Program-made: the position numbers and the translations under genes
Origin: Bacteroidota bacterium
GTDB lineage: Bacteria; Spirochaetota; Spirochaetia; JABMQR01
Assembly (NCBI GenBank): GCA_013202335.1
Contig: JABMQR010000345.1
Location: 1 to 49,026, forward strand
Length of the DNA: 49,026 nt
Direction of reading: 5' to 3'
Part shown: positions 7,269 through 14,569 of the stretch, in pieces
Position numbering within the stretch: the first letter of the stretch is position 1
Layout of the letters: the number at the start of each line of letters is the position of its first letter
Notes under the pieces: generated by a model
Databases searched by the model: none
The model's input: the letters and a program-made list of their open reading frames with translations, nothing else
What the model was told of the DNA's origin: nothing

Positions 7269-8512
7269 CAATAACCCGTTACTACATCCATAGCAACTTC
7301 AGCCCACCTGGTCAGGCGGTCGGGTTGTAGACGTACCGTCGAAAGGTCCTTGAGGATAAACTCGAGATTGACGTTGTGTCTTTTTGCCAGCTCCATGGTG
7401 TATACAATATCCTGCCGAACTTCCTGCCAGTCGACTGTTTCTGTAGCCAGGAAGGCCGGAGTAGGTTTGCTTGACATAATAAGTTTCTGTCCAATCTTTT
7501 CACTGAACTGTTCCCGGTCGCTCCATGGGCTGCAGGATACTTTTCTGATGTTGGGAATTCTGGATACCATCTCCAGTTTATCATCTTCCCGCTCGCAGCA
7601 GCCGTAGTAGAGATTGCCGAACTCTCTGGCTATTCTGGTGATATAGGGGATTTCGAACTCCCTGAAAATATCCCGGGATACCGACGTGAACAGCTGTGCC
7701 ATGCCGAAAGTCCAGCCATTTTTTGTGTGGGGACCTTTCCCTTGATTGGGACCGGGCAGAAATTCATCATCATAAACATACGAGCAGTGACAGGTATTGG
7801 CGATATCATTAAAAAAACCGATTTCATTCACCTGGCGCACTCCGGAAAGTAATGATTCGGTAAGGCGATTTAGGCAGGCATGGATTAGATCCGGATTGTC
7901 GTATAATTCATAGTAAACATCTTCCATCCCTATATATTGCGTCAGGGAATCCCAAATACCAGAATGAAATTCAATTCCGTGGGACTGCACCAGGGGTGCA
8001 ATACCCGAGAAGATCATCTCAGCTTCCTGAAAATATTCCTTACTGGCAGCTTCATCCACAGTAATAACCATATCCTTAATTTTTGCCACATCATCCATGG
8101 TGTTGATGATCCTGTTGTAATGACGTGAGGGAGCGGTATCCCCGATACTGTTATCGATTTTGGCACTTTCAATTTCTATGCCGTATTCGCTGTTGCCGGA
8201 TACCCTGGGAATGGTGATAAAAGGTTCTACCACCATATCAACAGGGAAGTGTCTCCACTGATATAGGGTTTTACGCAGCTCAAGCTCAAACTGGTACCAG
8301 TATGTATCGGTACAGACACAGGCAAGCTCTCCGCTTTCCTGCAGCTCGTTCCAGGGAAGCTGATTGATTACCACCATTGGGCGCTGCATTTGGGAGCGGT
8401 TCAGGGATTTCCAGAGGTTGATCTTTTCCTGCTGAACCGGAAGCAAGGCTATTTTCATATACTGTCGGGCTAAATTCTTAAGGATTTCAATCTGCTTAGT
8501 TGACAATGGCAT
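7268..8512 (-). CDS. Uroporphyrinogen decarboxylase (URO-D) superfamily protein, methyltransferase-like
   Basis: The product is a 414-residue protein with the URO-D/HemE-like TIM barrel. It is unlikely to be a haem-pathway HemE, as the HemE N-terminal RQAGR motif is absent. A cysteine/histidine pattern (TCHCSY, then YYGCCERED) resembles the zinc ligands used by corrinoid-dependent methyltransferases (MtaA/CmuA type), as inferred from family knowledge. The C-terminal part KVSCSPWSDRE...IMSSKPTP is characteristic of the stand-alone catabolic members. I chose the ATG at 8512, which follows AGGAGA; the frame is open to 8617. The divergent AraC gene suggests substrate-induced control. The substrate is unknown. 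Confidence 0.7.
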   Translation of the reverse strand: MPLSTKQIEILKNLARQYMKIALLPVQQEKINLWKSLNRSQMQRPMVVINQLPWNELQESGELACVCTDTYWYQFELELRKTLYQWRHFPVDMVVEPFITIPRVSGNSEYGIEIESAKIDNSIGDTAPSRHYNRIINTMDDVAKIKDMVITVDEAASKEYFQEAEMIFSGIAPLVQSHGIEFHSGIWDSLTQYIGMEDVYYELYDNPDLIHACLNRLTESLLSGVRQVNEIGFFNDIANTCHCSYVYDDEFLPGPNQGKGPHTKNGWTFGMAQLFTSVSRDIFREFEIPYITRIAREFGNLYYGCCEREDDKLEMVSRIPNIRKVSCSPWSDREQFSEKIGQKLIMSSKPTPAFLATETVDWQEVRQDIVYTMELAKRHNVNLEFILKDLSTVRLQPDRLTRWAEVAMDVVTGY

Positions 8513-8627
8513 AAGGTTCTCCTGATAAACAATAGGTACGGACTTAATGATTATTATAGTACACCTTAAGCATAATACAACGGTAAAAATTGACATATAG
8601 TAGGCAAAAAGTGACATTGTCCTTTTC

Positions 8628-8651
8628 TATAGGATCAAAGTATCCTATAAT
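8628..8651 (+). promoter_or_regulatory. araC-type gene promoter and operator-like inverted repeat
   Basis: TATAGGAT (8628-8635) and ATCCTATA (8642-8649) form a perfect inverted repeat overlapping a -10 box TATAAT (8646-8651). The start codon of the AraC gene is only 6 nt beyond the -10 box. Two GACAT copies (8592 and 8613 area), about one helical turn pair apart, lie between this site and the URO-D gene and could be activator half-sites. Confidence 0.5.
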
Positions 8652-8657
8652 TATCGA

Positions 8658-9389
8658 ATGCTAATAATGTATGGAAAAACAGTATGTAAGCCTGATTGGC
8701 TGGTGACCGAACCGAGGGCAACAGGATATTCACGGATTTACCTGATCTATTCAGGTACTGTCAGTTATACCGATTCACAGAAAAGCGTTTCTTTACAAAG
8801 GGATCATCTCTATATTTTTCCATCATCAAAATCTTATGCGATTGAGCATGATCCAACTGATCCTCTTCATTGCACCTTCCTGCATTATGATTTTTTCCCG
8901 GTACATATCAGCAGTTTGATAGATGTTGCAGTTGCCGGACACCCTGTTATGCATTACCTATTTGCTGCATTAGCAGAAAGTATTGAGGAACAAAATGATT
9001 TTATGTGTGACAGCATAGTCCAGGTTTTTGTCAACTACTGCAGGGAAAAGCAGCTGATCGATCCGAAGCAGTCACCTGTTGCGAAGGCAGTTGACTATAT
9101 ACGGCATAATTATATGGTGGATCTGAACAATACGGAGTTAAGCGGTATTATGGGGTACAATCCCCAGTATTTTATACGACTGTTCAGAAAACATGTAGGT
9201 CTTTCCCCACACCAGTATGTGATCAACTACCGAATCCAGGAAGCCAGACAGCTCCTGAAAACAGATAGGAGCATTACCGAAATAGCTGAATTATGTGGAT
9301 TCCCTGATGTAAAATCATTTGGCAGGAGCTTCAGGAACACTCTGGGTATTTCCCCATCCCAATTCAGGGTGGATACGCAACAGCCCTGA
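8658..9389 (+). CDS. AraC family transcriptional regulator
   Basis: The product is a 243-residue protein with an N-terminal cupin-like ligand domain (about 1-130) and a C-terminal AraC DNA-binding domain (about 145-240). The double helix-turn-helix is clear, with LSGIMGYNPQYFIRLFRKHVGLSPHQY and then ITEIAELCGFPDVKSFGRSFRNTLGISPSQFR. ATG 8658 has no ribosome site and a -10 box 6 nt upstream, so the mRNA may be leaderless. It is divergent from the URO-D gene and probably its activator, with an unknown inducer. Confidence 0.88.
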   Translation: MLIMYGKTVCKPDWLVTEPRATGYSRIYLIYSGTVSYTDSQKSVSLQRDHLYIFPSSKSYAIEHDPTDPLHCTFLHYDFFPVHISSLIDVAVAGHPVMHYLFAALAESIEEQNDFMCDSIVQVFVNYCREKQLIDPKQSPVAKAVDYIRHNYMVDLNNTELSGIMGYNPQYFIRLFRKHVGLSPHQYVINYRIQEARQLLKTDRSITEIAELCGFPDVKSFGRSFRNTLGISPSQFRVDTQQP

Positions 9390-9581
9390 TGGAACAAAAT
9401 TACCCACAATCTCGGAGCCGGGAACGATTTGCAGATTTAAACAAATTTGAAAGTTGGGAGATTCTATAAATTTGCCATCTTCATTTAATTAATAGTACTA
9501 AATCCTAAATAGTGTGATAATGGAATAAGAGATGTATCATATAAAATTAATGAAGGAAATAGTTATAAAAAGGATGACCAC

Positions 9582-9830
9582 ATGAAAAGTTTATTATCAA
9601 AGGGCTTTCTTTGCTATATTTCAGCAGGATTTTTCTTTACCATAGAACGGGTTACTGCAGTTCTGTTTGTCGCCATTGAATCGCATGGGGTGAAATCACA
9701 TGGAAGAGGAAGCTTTATGAGTAACCCGGCTTATCCCCATTTCAGATCAAATCCTTTTGTATTTGGATTAACAATATTGGGAACAGTTCTGCTTGTAATT
9801 CATATCATTACCTTGATAAGAAAGAAGTAA
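9582..9830 (+). CDS. Small two-span membrane protein of unknown function
   Basis: The product has 82 residues with two hydrophobic segments (about 8-32 and 58-78) separated by a polar loop rich in His, Gly and Ser, and ends RKK. AGGATG precedes ATG 9582. I do not recognise the family. The 190-bp upstream gap is AT-rich with no other gene. The coding call rests on the ribosome site and sensible membrane topology. Confidence 0.5.
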   Translation: MKSLLSKGFLCYISAGFFFTIERVTAVLFVAIESHGVKSHGRGSFMSNPAYPHFRSNPFVFGLTILGTVLLVIHIITLIRKK

Positions 9831-9889
9831 GTATATTTAATAGCTGTAATTAAGTTGCACTACTTTGATGTGCTTAACAGGATGTTACT

Positions 9890-10333
9890 TTGATAATTCG
9901 AAAAGCTATGTTGTCAGATTCCCGGGAAATCAACAAACTATCAGAAGAATTAGGATATCATGAAGTATCTCAAGATACTGCTTATAATCGACTTTCTGCA
10001 GTATTGGAATCAAACAGTGATGGATTATGGGTATATGAAGAGGATGCGCAATTAAAAGGCTGGATTCACTTTTTCATTGTCAATAAAGTCGCATCTCCAC
10101 CATTCGTTGAAATAGGTGGATTGGTGGTATCAGCTCAATATCGCAGAAATGGAGTTGGTAAAAATCTCATAAACTTTGTAAAAGCCCGGGCCGCAGCGAG
10201 TGAGATGAAGGTGAGAGTCAGATGTAACGCAAAACGAATACAGACTCATAAGTTTTATCAGGCAATGGGGTTTGCCACAGTTAAAAATCAACTTGTTTTT
10301 GAGTATGAAAACCAGATATTATCGAAAGAATAA
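9890..10333 (+). CDS. GNAT family N-acetyltransferase
   Basis: The product is a 147-residue single-domain acetyltransferase. The acetyl-CoA loop is VSAQYRRNGVGKNLINFV, followed by RCNAKRIQTHKFYQAMGF. I chose a TTG start at 9890 because MIIRKA is a typical GNAT beginning and AGGATG lies upstream; the next ATG (9908) would cut the first strand. It lies 13 nt before a second GNAT gene, so the two are probably co-transcribed. The substrate is not known. Confidence 0.8.
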   Translation: MIIRKAMLSDSREINKLSEELGYHEVSQDTAYNRLSAVLESNSDGLWVYEEDAQLKGWIHFFIVNKVASPPFVEIGGLVVSAQYRRNGVGKNLINFVKARAAASEMKVRVRCNAKRIQTHKFYQAMGFATVKNQLVFEYENQILSKE

Positions 10334-10346
10334 AGCAGGTATAAAA

Positions 10347-10910
10347 ATGTATTGCAAAAACGCAGTTTTGGATGATTTAGACGCTGTTCTAGAGCTCCAA
10401 TCGAAGTATCATATCAACACAATTCAGGAGCAGGATAAAAGTGACGGCTTTGTTACGACGCTATTCACCGGGAAGCAGCTGCAGGAATTAATAGACAAAG
10501 AAAAGGGTCTGTTTCTACTCATTGAGGGGCAGTCGATCATTGGATACGCAATGTCAGGCTCATGGGAATATTGGAAGAGCTGGCCGATGTTTCAGCATAT
10601 GATTGGCGGACTTGGAAACCTGGAATATCTCGGTCAGACATTAAACACGAGCAATACGTATCAATATGGTCCAATTTGTATAGATAAGCGATACCGCGGA
10701 ACAGGAGCACTTGAAAAGCTTTTTGATTTTGCACGTTGCAAGATGGCACTGAGATTTCCAATACTCATTACGTTTATAAACAAAGCAAATCCCAGGTCAG
10801 TTGCTGCTCATGAAAAGAAATTAGGATTGGAGACAATCAAAGAGTTTGATTATAATAGCAATCAATATCTTGAAATGGCTTATGACACTTCCAAAGAGTT
10901 AGATTTCTGA
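10347..10910 (+). CDS. GNAT family N-acetyltransferase
   Basis: The product is a 187-residue GNAT protein. The signature GPICIDKRYRGTGALEKLFDFA carries the Q/RxxGxG/A loop, followed by ITFINKANPRSVAAHEKKLGLE. ATG 10347 follows AGCAGG; the frame is open upstream but overlaps the previous GNAT gene out of frame. It is probably in one transcript with that gene, although the two proteins are not close copies. Confidence 0.8.
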   Translation: MYCKNAVLDDLDAVLELQSKYHINTIQEQDKSDGFVTTLFTGKQLQELIDKEKGLFLLIEGQSIIGYAMSGSWEYWKSWPMFQHMIGGLGNLEYLGQTLNTSNTYQYGPICIDKRYRGTGALEKLFDFARCKMALRFPILITFINKANPRSVAAHEKKLGLETIKEFDYNSNQYLEMAYDTSKELDF

Positions 10911-10970
10911 GTAAAAGTTATTTATGCACTTAACAGAATAAGTTCTTGTTTCTCTGGAATTAATGATGTA

Positions 10971-11005
10971 ATATCGGAAGTAGCAATATGTGGAGTATCC
11001 GATAT
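10971..11005 (+). promoter_or_regulatory. Inverted repeat covering the Fic start codon
   Basis: ATATCGGA (10971-10978) and TCCGATAT (10998-11005) are perfect inverted arms. The right arm includes the first two bases of the Fic ATG (11004), and the loop contains the likely ribosome site GGAG. As RNA it could mask the start; as DNA it could be an operator. Confidence 0.4.
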
Positions 11006-11924
11006 GAATAAAGATTTAAAAAATAGCATACAGGGAAAAAAACGAGAGCTGGATAGACATCGCCCATTGCAGAGTTCCATCGTAAGAAAACTGGAAGAAG
11101 AGTTTTCTCTTGCATGGACATACAATTCAAATGCAATAGAAGGAAATACCTTAAGTTTACAGGAAACTGAAATTGTCATAAATCAAGGTATTACCATTGG
11201 CGGAAAAACTGTCAATGAACACTTTGAAGCCATTAATCATATGAAAGGTATTGAATATCTAAAGAAGATTGTTAATCGACAGGAAAATCTATCTGAAGAA
11301 GTTGTTAAGAGACTCCATGGAATTATACTGTCATCGATTAGTGATGAGGAAGCAGGATCTTATAGAAGATATAATGTCAGGATAGTTGGGGCGCACCATC
11401 TACCTCCCCAGGCTGTAAAAGTTCCTGCATTAATGGAGGAGTTTTTAGCGTGGTATTATAGTAATGAGTATACTAAAAGCGTAGCTGAAATAGCGGCAGA
11501 AATTCATTACCGCTTTGTTATGATTCATCCATTTATTGATGGAAATGGTCGTGTTGCAAGATTATTGATGAATTTGTATTTGATGAGAAATGGATATCCT
11601 CCGGCAATTATTTTAAAAGTTGATCGAAAACGATACTATCGGGTTTTAAATGAAGCAAACATAGGGACAATGGAACCGTATGATAATTTCATTGGACGAG
11701 CCATTGAACGTTCTTTAATTTTGTATTTGAATTCCATAACGCCAGATATTGGTGATGCTAAAATGTTTATCAGCCTGAAGGAGGCTGCAAAGCATTGTGA
11801 CTATTCCCAGGAATATTTATCCTTACTCGCGAGAAAAGGTAAAATTACCGCAGTGAAGCTTGATAATAAAGTTTGGATGACAACAAAAGAGGCGCTGGAG
11901 GAGTATATGAGAAAAAAGATATAG
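11004..11924 (+). CDS. Fic family protein with N-terminal autoinhibitory motif and C-terminal helix-turn-helix
   Basis: The product is a 306-residue cytosolic protein. The inhibitory motif SNAIEG ([S/T]xxxE[G/N]) is at about 42-47, marking class II Fic. The catalytic core HPFIDGNGRVAR is at about 175-186. The C-terminus (about 252-306) reads MFISLKEAAKHCDYSQEYLSLLARKGKI, an excisionase-like DNA-binding fold. Fic enzymes usually transfer AMP to protein hydroxyls; the inhibitory glutamate holds the enzyme off. The DNA-binding tail suggests autoregulation. No antitoxin partner gene is needed for this class, and none is seen. Confidence 0.88.
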   Translation: MNKDLKNSIQGKKRELDRHRPLQSSIVRKLEEEFSLAWTYNSNAIEGNTLSLQETEIVINQGITIGGKTVNEHFEAINHMKGIEYLKKIVNRQENLSEEVVKRLHGIILSSISDEEAGSYRRYNVRIVGAHHLPPQAVKVPALMEEFLAWYYSNEYTKSVAEIAAEIHYRFVMIHPFIDGNGRVARLLMNLYLMRNGYPPAIILKVDRKRYYRVLNEANIGTMEPYDNFIGRAIERSLILYLNSITPDIGDAKMFISLKEAAKHCDYSQEYLSLLARKGKITAVKLDNKVWMTTKEALEEYMRKKI

Positions 11925-11965
11925 TGTACGCGTACGATTCCAGCATGTCCCCGTTACAAAAAGAG

Positions 11966-11990
11966 GACCGCGGTTTAACAAACCGCGGTC
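11966..11990. terminator. Terminator hairpin between fic and the DUF4097 gene
   Basis: GACCGCGGTTT (11966-11976) pairs with AAACCGCGGTC (11980-11990), an 11-bp GC-rich stem between converging genes. Confidence 0.65.
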
Positions 11991-12013
11991 AATAGCTAAA
12001 ACCAGAGAAGGGG

Positions 12014-12033
12014 GAGGCAAGTATGGTTGCCTC
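12014..12033 (-). terminator. Hairpin at the DUF4097 gene end
   Basis: GAGGCAA pairs with TTGCCTC across a 6-nt loop. It touches the last base of the DUF4097 gene stop. No strong T-run follows on the minus strand, so it may act together with the 11966 hairpin. Confidence 0.4.
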
Positions 12034-12950
12034 TAATTCTTAGATATATGTATATCACCGGAGACAGTATGTCCCTCGATGGAGTGTGTTCCGCTGCCAA
12101 TTGTTCCTGTCAATTGATTCTTTTTTGATCCGGTAGTTAATATGGGGATATCTGATGTAAGATCTCCAGATACAGTTGAGAATGAAATATCAGCCGATAT
12201 TGTTTCAGGTAACCGTATGATAATATCTCCACTTGTAGAGTTGCATTTGATGCGCCCTGATAGAGAATCAAGTGATATTTTGCAATCACCGGAAATTGAA
12301 CTTGCTGTTAATGAAACCAGGCTCCCGGTATAATCTATATCTCCGCTGATTGAAGAGAGAGAAGCATCTTCGCTGAATATATCTGACAAGTTCTGATCTC
12401 CGGATACAGTCGATGCAGAATAGGAATTACTGGATGTATCTCTGTTCCTTATGTCTCCGCTCACGGTATTGAAAGTAACATCATCGAATGTACTTCTTTC
12501 TGTTAGGTTAATATCACCCGAAACGGTTCTGAAGCTTACATCTGCCTGATAGTTAACCGGCAGGAAAACTTCCATTTTCATATCTCTGGCATTGTTGGTA
12601 ATTGATTTTTGCCATTTTACTTCAAAAATACCCATTGAACCCTTCTTTTCAGATACGAGTTCAGGAGCTACACGGGCTTTCCCGGTTACTTTTACGGTAA
12701 TAGTGTTACTGTTTGTTCTGGTAACCGTAATATCTGATGAGACGCCGGCGAATTCAACACTGCTCAACCCATTTAACGAAAGGTCGGCTTCCAACGCTAT
12801 TTCACTCATTCCGGCTGGTACAATTGCGGATATAGGATTTTTATCATCCTTATTCCCACCGAACAATCCAAAGACACCTAATAGGGCAATAATGATAAAT
12901 GCGCCACCAAGAATTGCACGATTCATAGTCTTATTCTTTTTAAATTTCAT
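12033..12950 (-). CDS. DUF4097 'toastrack' beta-strand repeat protein of the Psp operon
   Basis: The product is a 305-residue protein with one membrane anchor near residues 10-28, followed by an extracytoplasmic beta-repeat domain. The repeat is built on (T/S)(V/I)SGD, seen at least eight times, as in DUF4097 proteins (LiaG-like, 'toastrack'). I prefer ATG 12950, since GGAAAAA sits at ribosome-site distance; an upstream ATG at 12962 is possible. It follows pspC but is separated from it by a terminator at 12981-13011. Toastrack proteins are known partners of PspC domains in envelope-stress systems, which fits here. Confidence 0.75.
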   Translation of the reverse strand: MKFKKNKTMNRAILGGAFIIIALLGVFGLFGGNKDDKNPISAIVPAGMSEIALEADLSLNGLSSVEFAGVSSDITVTRTNSNTITVKVTGKARVAPELVSEKKGSMGIFEVKWQKSITNNARDMKMEVFLPVNYQADVSFRTVSGDINLTERSTFDDVTFNTVSGDIRNRDTSSNSYSASTVSGDQNLSDIFSEDASLSSISGDIDYTGSLVSLTASSISGDCKISLDSLSGRIKCNSTSGDIIIRLPETISADISFSTVSGDLTSDIPILTTGSKKNQLTGTIGSGTHSIEGHTVSGDIHISKN

Positions 12951-12980
12951 GTGTTTTTCCATTTATGTAAGAATGGGGAT

Positions 12981-13011
12981 AAAAAAAGCTGCCCGATACT
13001 AATGGGGCAGC
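12981..13011 (-). terminator. Intrinsic terminator between pspC and the DUF4097 gene
   Basis: On the minus strand GCTGCCC and GGGCAGC arms (12988-13011) are followed by seven T (12987-12981). It sits inside the operon, so the DUF4097 gene is probably expressed by partial readthrough or from its own weak promoter. Confidence 0.75.
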
Positions 13012-13019
13012 CGTTTAAC

Positions 13020-13424
13020 CTAGGAATTATCCTTGTTAAATCTGTTATCCCAGTCATCTTCTTTATCTTCTGAGTGCAGGACATCATCTTCCATACCTGC
13101 AACTTTGCGTTTAAGTTTATCAAACTCATCTTTTAAGTCATGAACGGTTCTTTTTCTGTTTTCTTTGTACTCTTTTCTGAAGTCATCCCCGAAGTCCTCA
13201 GAAAAACCGCCCTCAAATTTCGACTTGTATAACGGTTCAACCGGAAGGAATATCGCTGCCAGTACATAAATAACCAGTACCGGCGCAATTGCAGTGAATA
13301 TTGCCAGTAGTATGACTGCTAAACGCACTGGTCCTACAGGGAGCTCAGCCCATTTTGATATGCCTTTACAGACACCAAATATTTCTCCATTTCTAGACCT
13401 ATATAGTTTACCACGAATTGCCAT
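13020..13424 (-). CDS. pspC: PspC domain protein
   Basis: The product has 134 residues. The N-terminal PspC domain reads KLYRSRNGEIFGVCKGISKWAELPVGPVRLAVILLAIF, with the membrane segment running to about residue 55. A long charged C-terminal tail (about 65-134) looks alpha-helical or coiled coil. PspC is an inner-membrane partner of PspA in envelope stress sensing. I chose ATG 13424 because AAGGA lies 6 nt upstream; the ATG at 13430 is directly abutted by it. The pspB stop is 2 nt upstream, so translation is probably coupled. Confidence 0.85.
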   Translation of the reverse strand: MAIRGKLYRSRNGEIFGVCKGISKWAELPVGPVRLAVILLAIFTAIAPVLVIYVLAAIFLPVEPLYKSKFEGGFSEDFGDDFRKEYKENRKRTVHDLKDEFDKLKRKVAGMEDDVLHSEDKEDDWDNRFNKDNS

Positions 13425-13426
13425 GA

Positions 13427-13672
13427 TCATTCCTTATCCCTTTTTCCCTGGTTGAGAGTCTCCAGATTTTCAATTCTCGCGCGGAGGGATTTCAACCCTT
13501 GATAAACTTCCTCAATAATCTCAGCTTCCCGATCGTTGTGGATAGGTTTTGTTCCCTGCATTTTCATTCTTTTACGTCGATCCCTTCGCTTAATAGATTC
13601 CAGGACTATCAAAGTTCCACAGACAACCGGAATCCCCACAGATATCAAGAGTACCATCACCTCGTTACCCAT
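13427..13672 (-). CDS. pspB: PspB-like membrane protein
   Basis: The product is an 81-residue protein with one N-terminal membrane span (about 4-24), a basic stretch (KRRDRRKRMK) and a C-terminal heptad-rich helix (YQGLKSLRARIENLETL). Size, topology and place between pspA and pspC match PspB, although sequence similarity to the enterobacterial protein is modest. It starts 3 nt after the pspA stop. PspB with PspC relays membrane stress to PspA. Confidence 0.7.
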   Translation of the reverse strand: MGNEVMVLLISVGIPVVCGTLIVLESIKRRDRRKRMKMQGTKPIHNDREAEIIEEVYQGLKSLRARIENLETLNQGKRDKE

Positions 13673-13675
13673 TTT

Positions 13676-14344
13676 TTACTTCTTATCCTTTTTGATAGAG
13701 TCCTTCAGTTCCTGCAGTTCTGCTTCAACATCAGCAACCGATTCAAGTTTATGAAACTCATCTTCAAGGCCGCCGGGAGCGGAAAATCCTGCCATCTCAG
13801 CTTCAGCTTCCATTCTCTCTATTCTTCCTTCGAGTTCACTGAATCTTTGGAATGCTTTTGATCCTGCTGCTTCGCGGATTGTCTCTTTAGCTTTGATCTG
13901 TTCTGATGCGTGTATTCCCCGCTGAATAAGCAGTTTGTGTTTTTGTCTCACTACCTGCAGCTTTTCTTCAATCTTAATGATGTTGTTTTTGCATTCTGAA
14001 ATCAGTTTTTCGTACTGCTGAACATCAGCCTGAACAACTTCAAAATCTTTCAGATATTTCATCTTTTCGATAAGCGCTTCACGGGCTAAATCATCTTTCT
14101 TTTTCTCTACTGCAAGTTCAGCGCGCAGTTGCCATCGTTTGATATACTGATCTGTCTCTTTTCCCTGGCGTTCTGCTTTTGTCTTTGCAGCCATTCTGGC
14201 AGCACATGCAGATTTCAATTCAACCAAAGTGTCTTCCATCTCCTGAATCATAAGTCGAATCATCTTCTCAGGGTTCTCTGCCTTGTCGAGGAGCGAATTA
14301 ATATTCGCGCTCATAATGTCTTTAAATCTTGAAAAAACTCCCAT
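13676..14344 (-). CDS. pspA: Phage shock protein A (PspA/IM30 family)
   Basis: The product is a 222-residue, almost wholly coiled-coil protein starting GVFSRFKDIMSANINSLLDKAENPEKMIRLMIQEMEDTL, the amphipathic membrane-binding helix and first hairpin of the PspA/Vipp1 (ESCRT-III-like) family. ATG 14344 has GGAGG 6 nt before it. It binds stressed membranes and normally restrains the PspF activator. A sigma-54 promoter at 14416-14432 fires leftward into it, and the PspF gene is divergent, the classical arrangement. Confidence 0.93.
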   Translation of the reverse strand: MGVFSRFKDIMSANINSLLDKAENPEKMIRLMIQEMEDTLVELKSACAARMAAKTKAERQGKETDQYIKRWQLRAELAVEKKKDDLAREALIEKMKYLKDFEVVQADVQQYEKLISECKNNIIKIEEKLQVVRQKHKLLIQRGIHASEQIKAKETIREAAGSKAFQRFSELEGRIERMEAEAEMAGFSAPGGLEDEFHKLESVADVEAELQELKDSIKKDKK

Positions 14345-14415
14345 GATATTCCTCCATATTAGGGTATAATTTTTTATATCTATTGGCAAGAGTTAAACTC
14401 TTACATTATATTATT

Positions 14416-14432
14416 TGCAGAAAGTGTGCCAA
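14416..14432 (-). promoter_or_regulatory. Sigma-54 (RpoN) promoter of the psp operon
   Basis: On the minus strand the sequence reads TTGGCACACTTTCTGCA. The -24 GG and -12 GC are separated by exactly 10 bp, matching TTGGCAC-N5-TGCA. The first base of pspA is about 70 nt downstream. An activator gene with the sigma-54 contact loop is next to it, which strongly supports the call. Confidence 0.88.
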
Positions 14433-14457
14433 CTTTTTTCTTTAGTAATTATGCTGT

Positions 14458-14482
14458 TTAAAGCAGTTAATTTGTGCTTTAA
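14458..14482. promoter_or_regulatory. Candidate PspF upstream activating site
   Basis: TTAAAGCA (14458-14465) and TGCTTTAA (14475-14482) are perfect inverted arms, 8 bp each with a 9-nt spacer, roughly 55-80 bp upstream of the expected sigma-54 start. This is a plausible site for the PspF helix-turn-helix; the binding is inferred. Confidence 0.5.
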
Positions 14483-14569
14483 CCTACCTGGATAGTAATA
14501 TGTGAAACAATAAGTGGTATAAATTGCCGACAAGCGGTATAATAAACCAAACTTTTGGAGGCCGTATAG

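Noticed and set aside
7268..8512. Haem biosynthesis hemE
   Set aside because: It lacks the N-terminal RQAGR signature of HemE and has a catabolic-type neighbourhood with an AraC regulator.
11004..11924. Fic/Phd (Doc) toxin-antitoxin pair
   Set aside because: The inhibitory motif SNAIEG is inside the same protein, and no small antitoxin gene flanks it.
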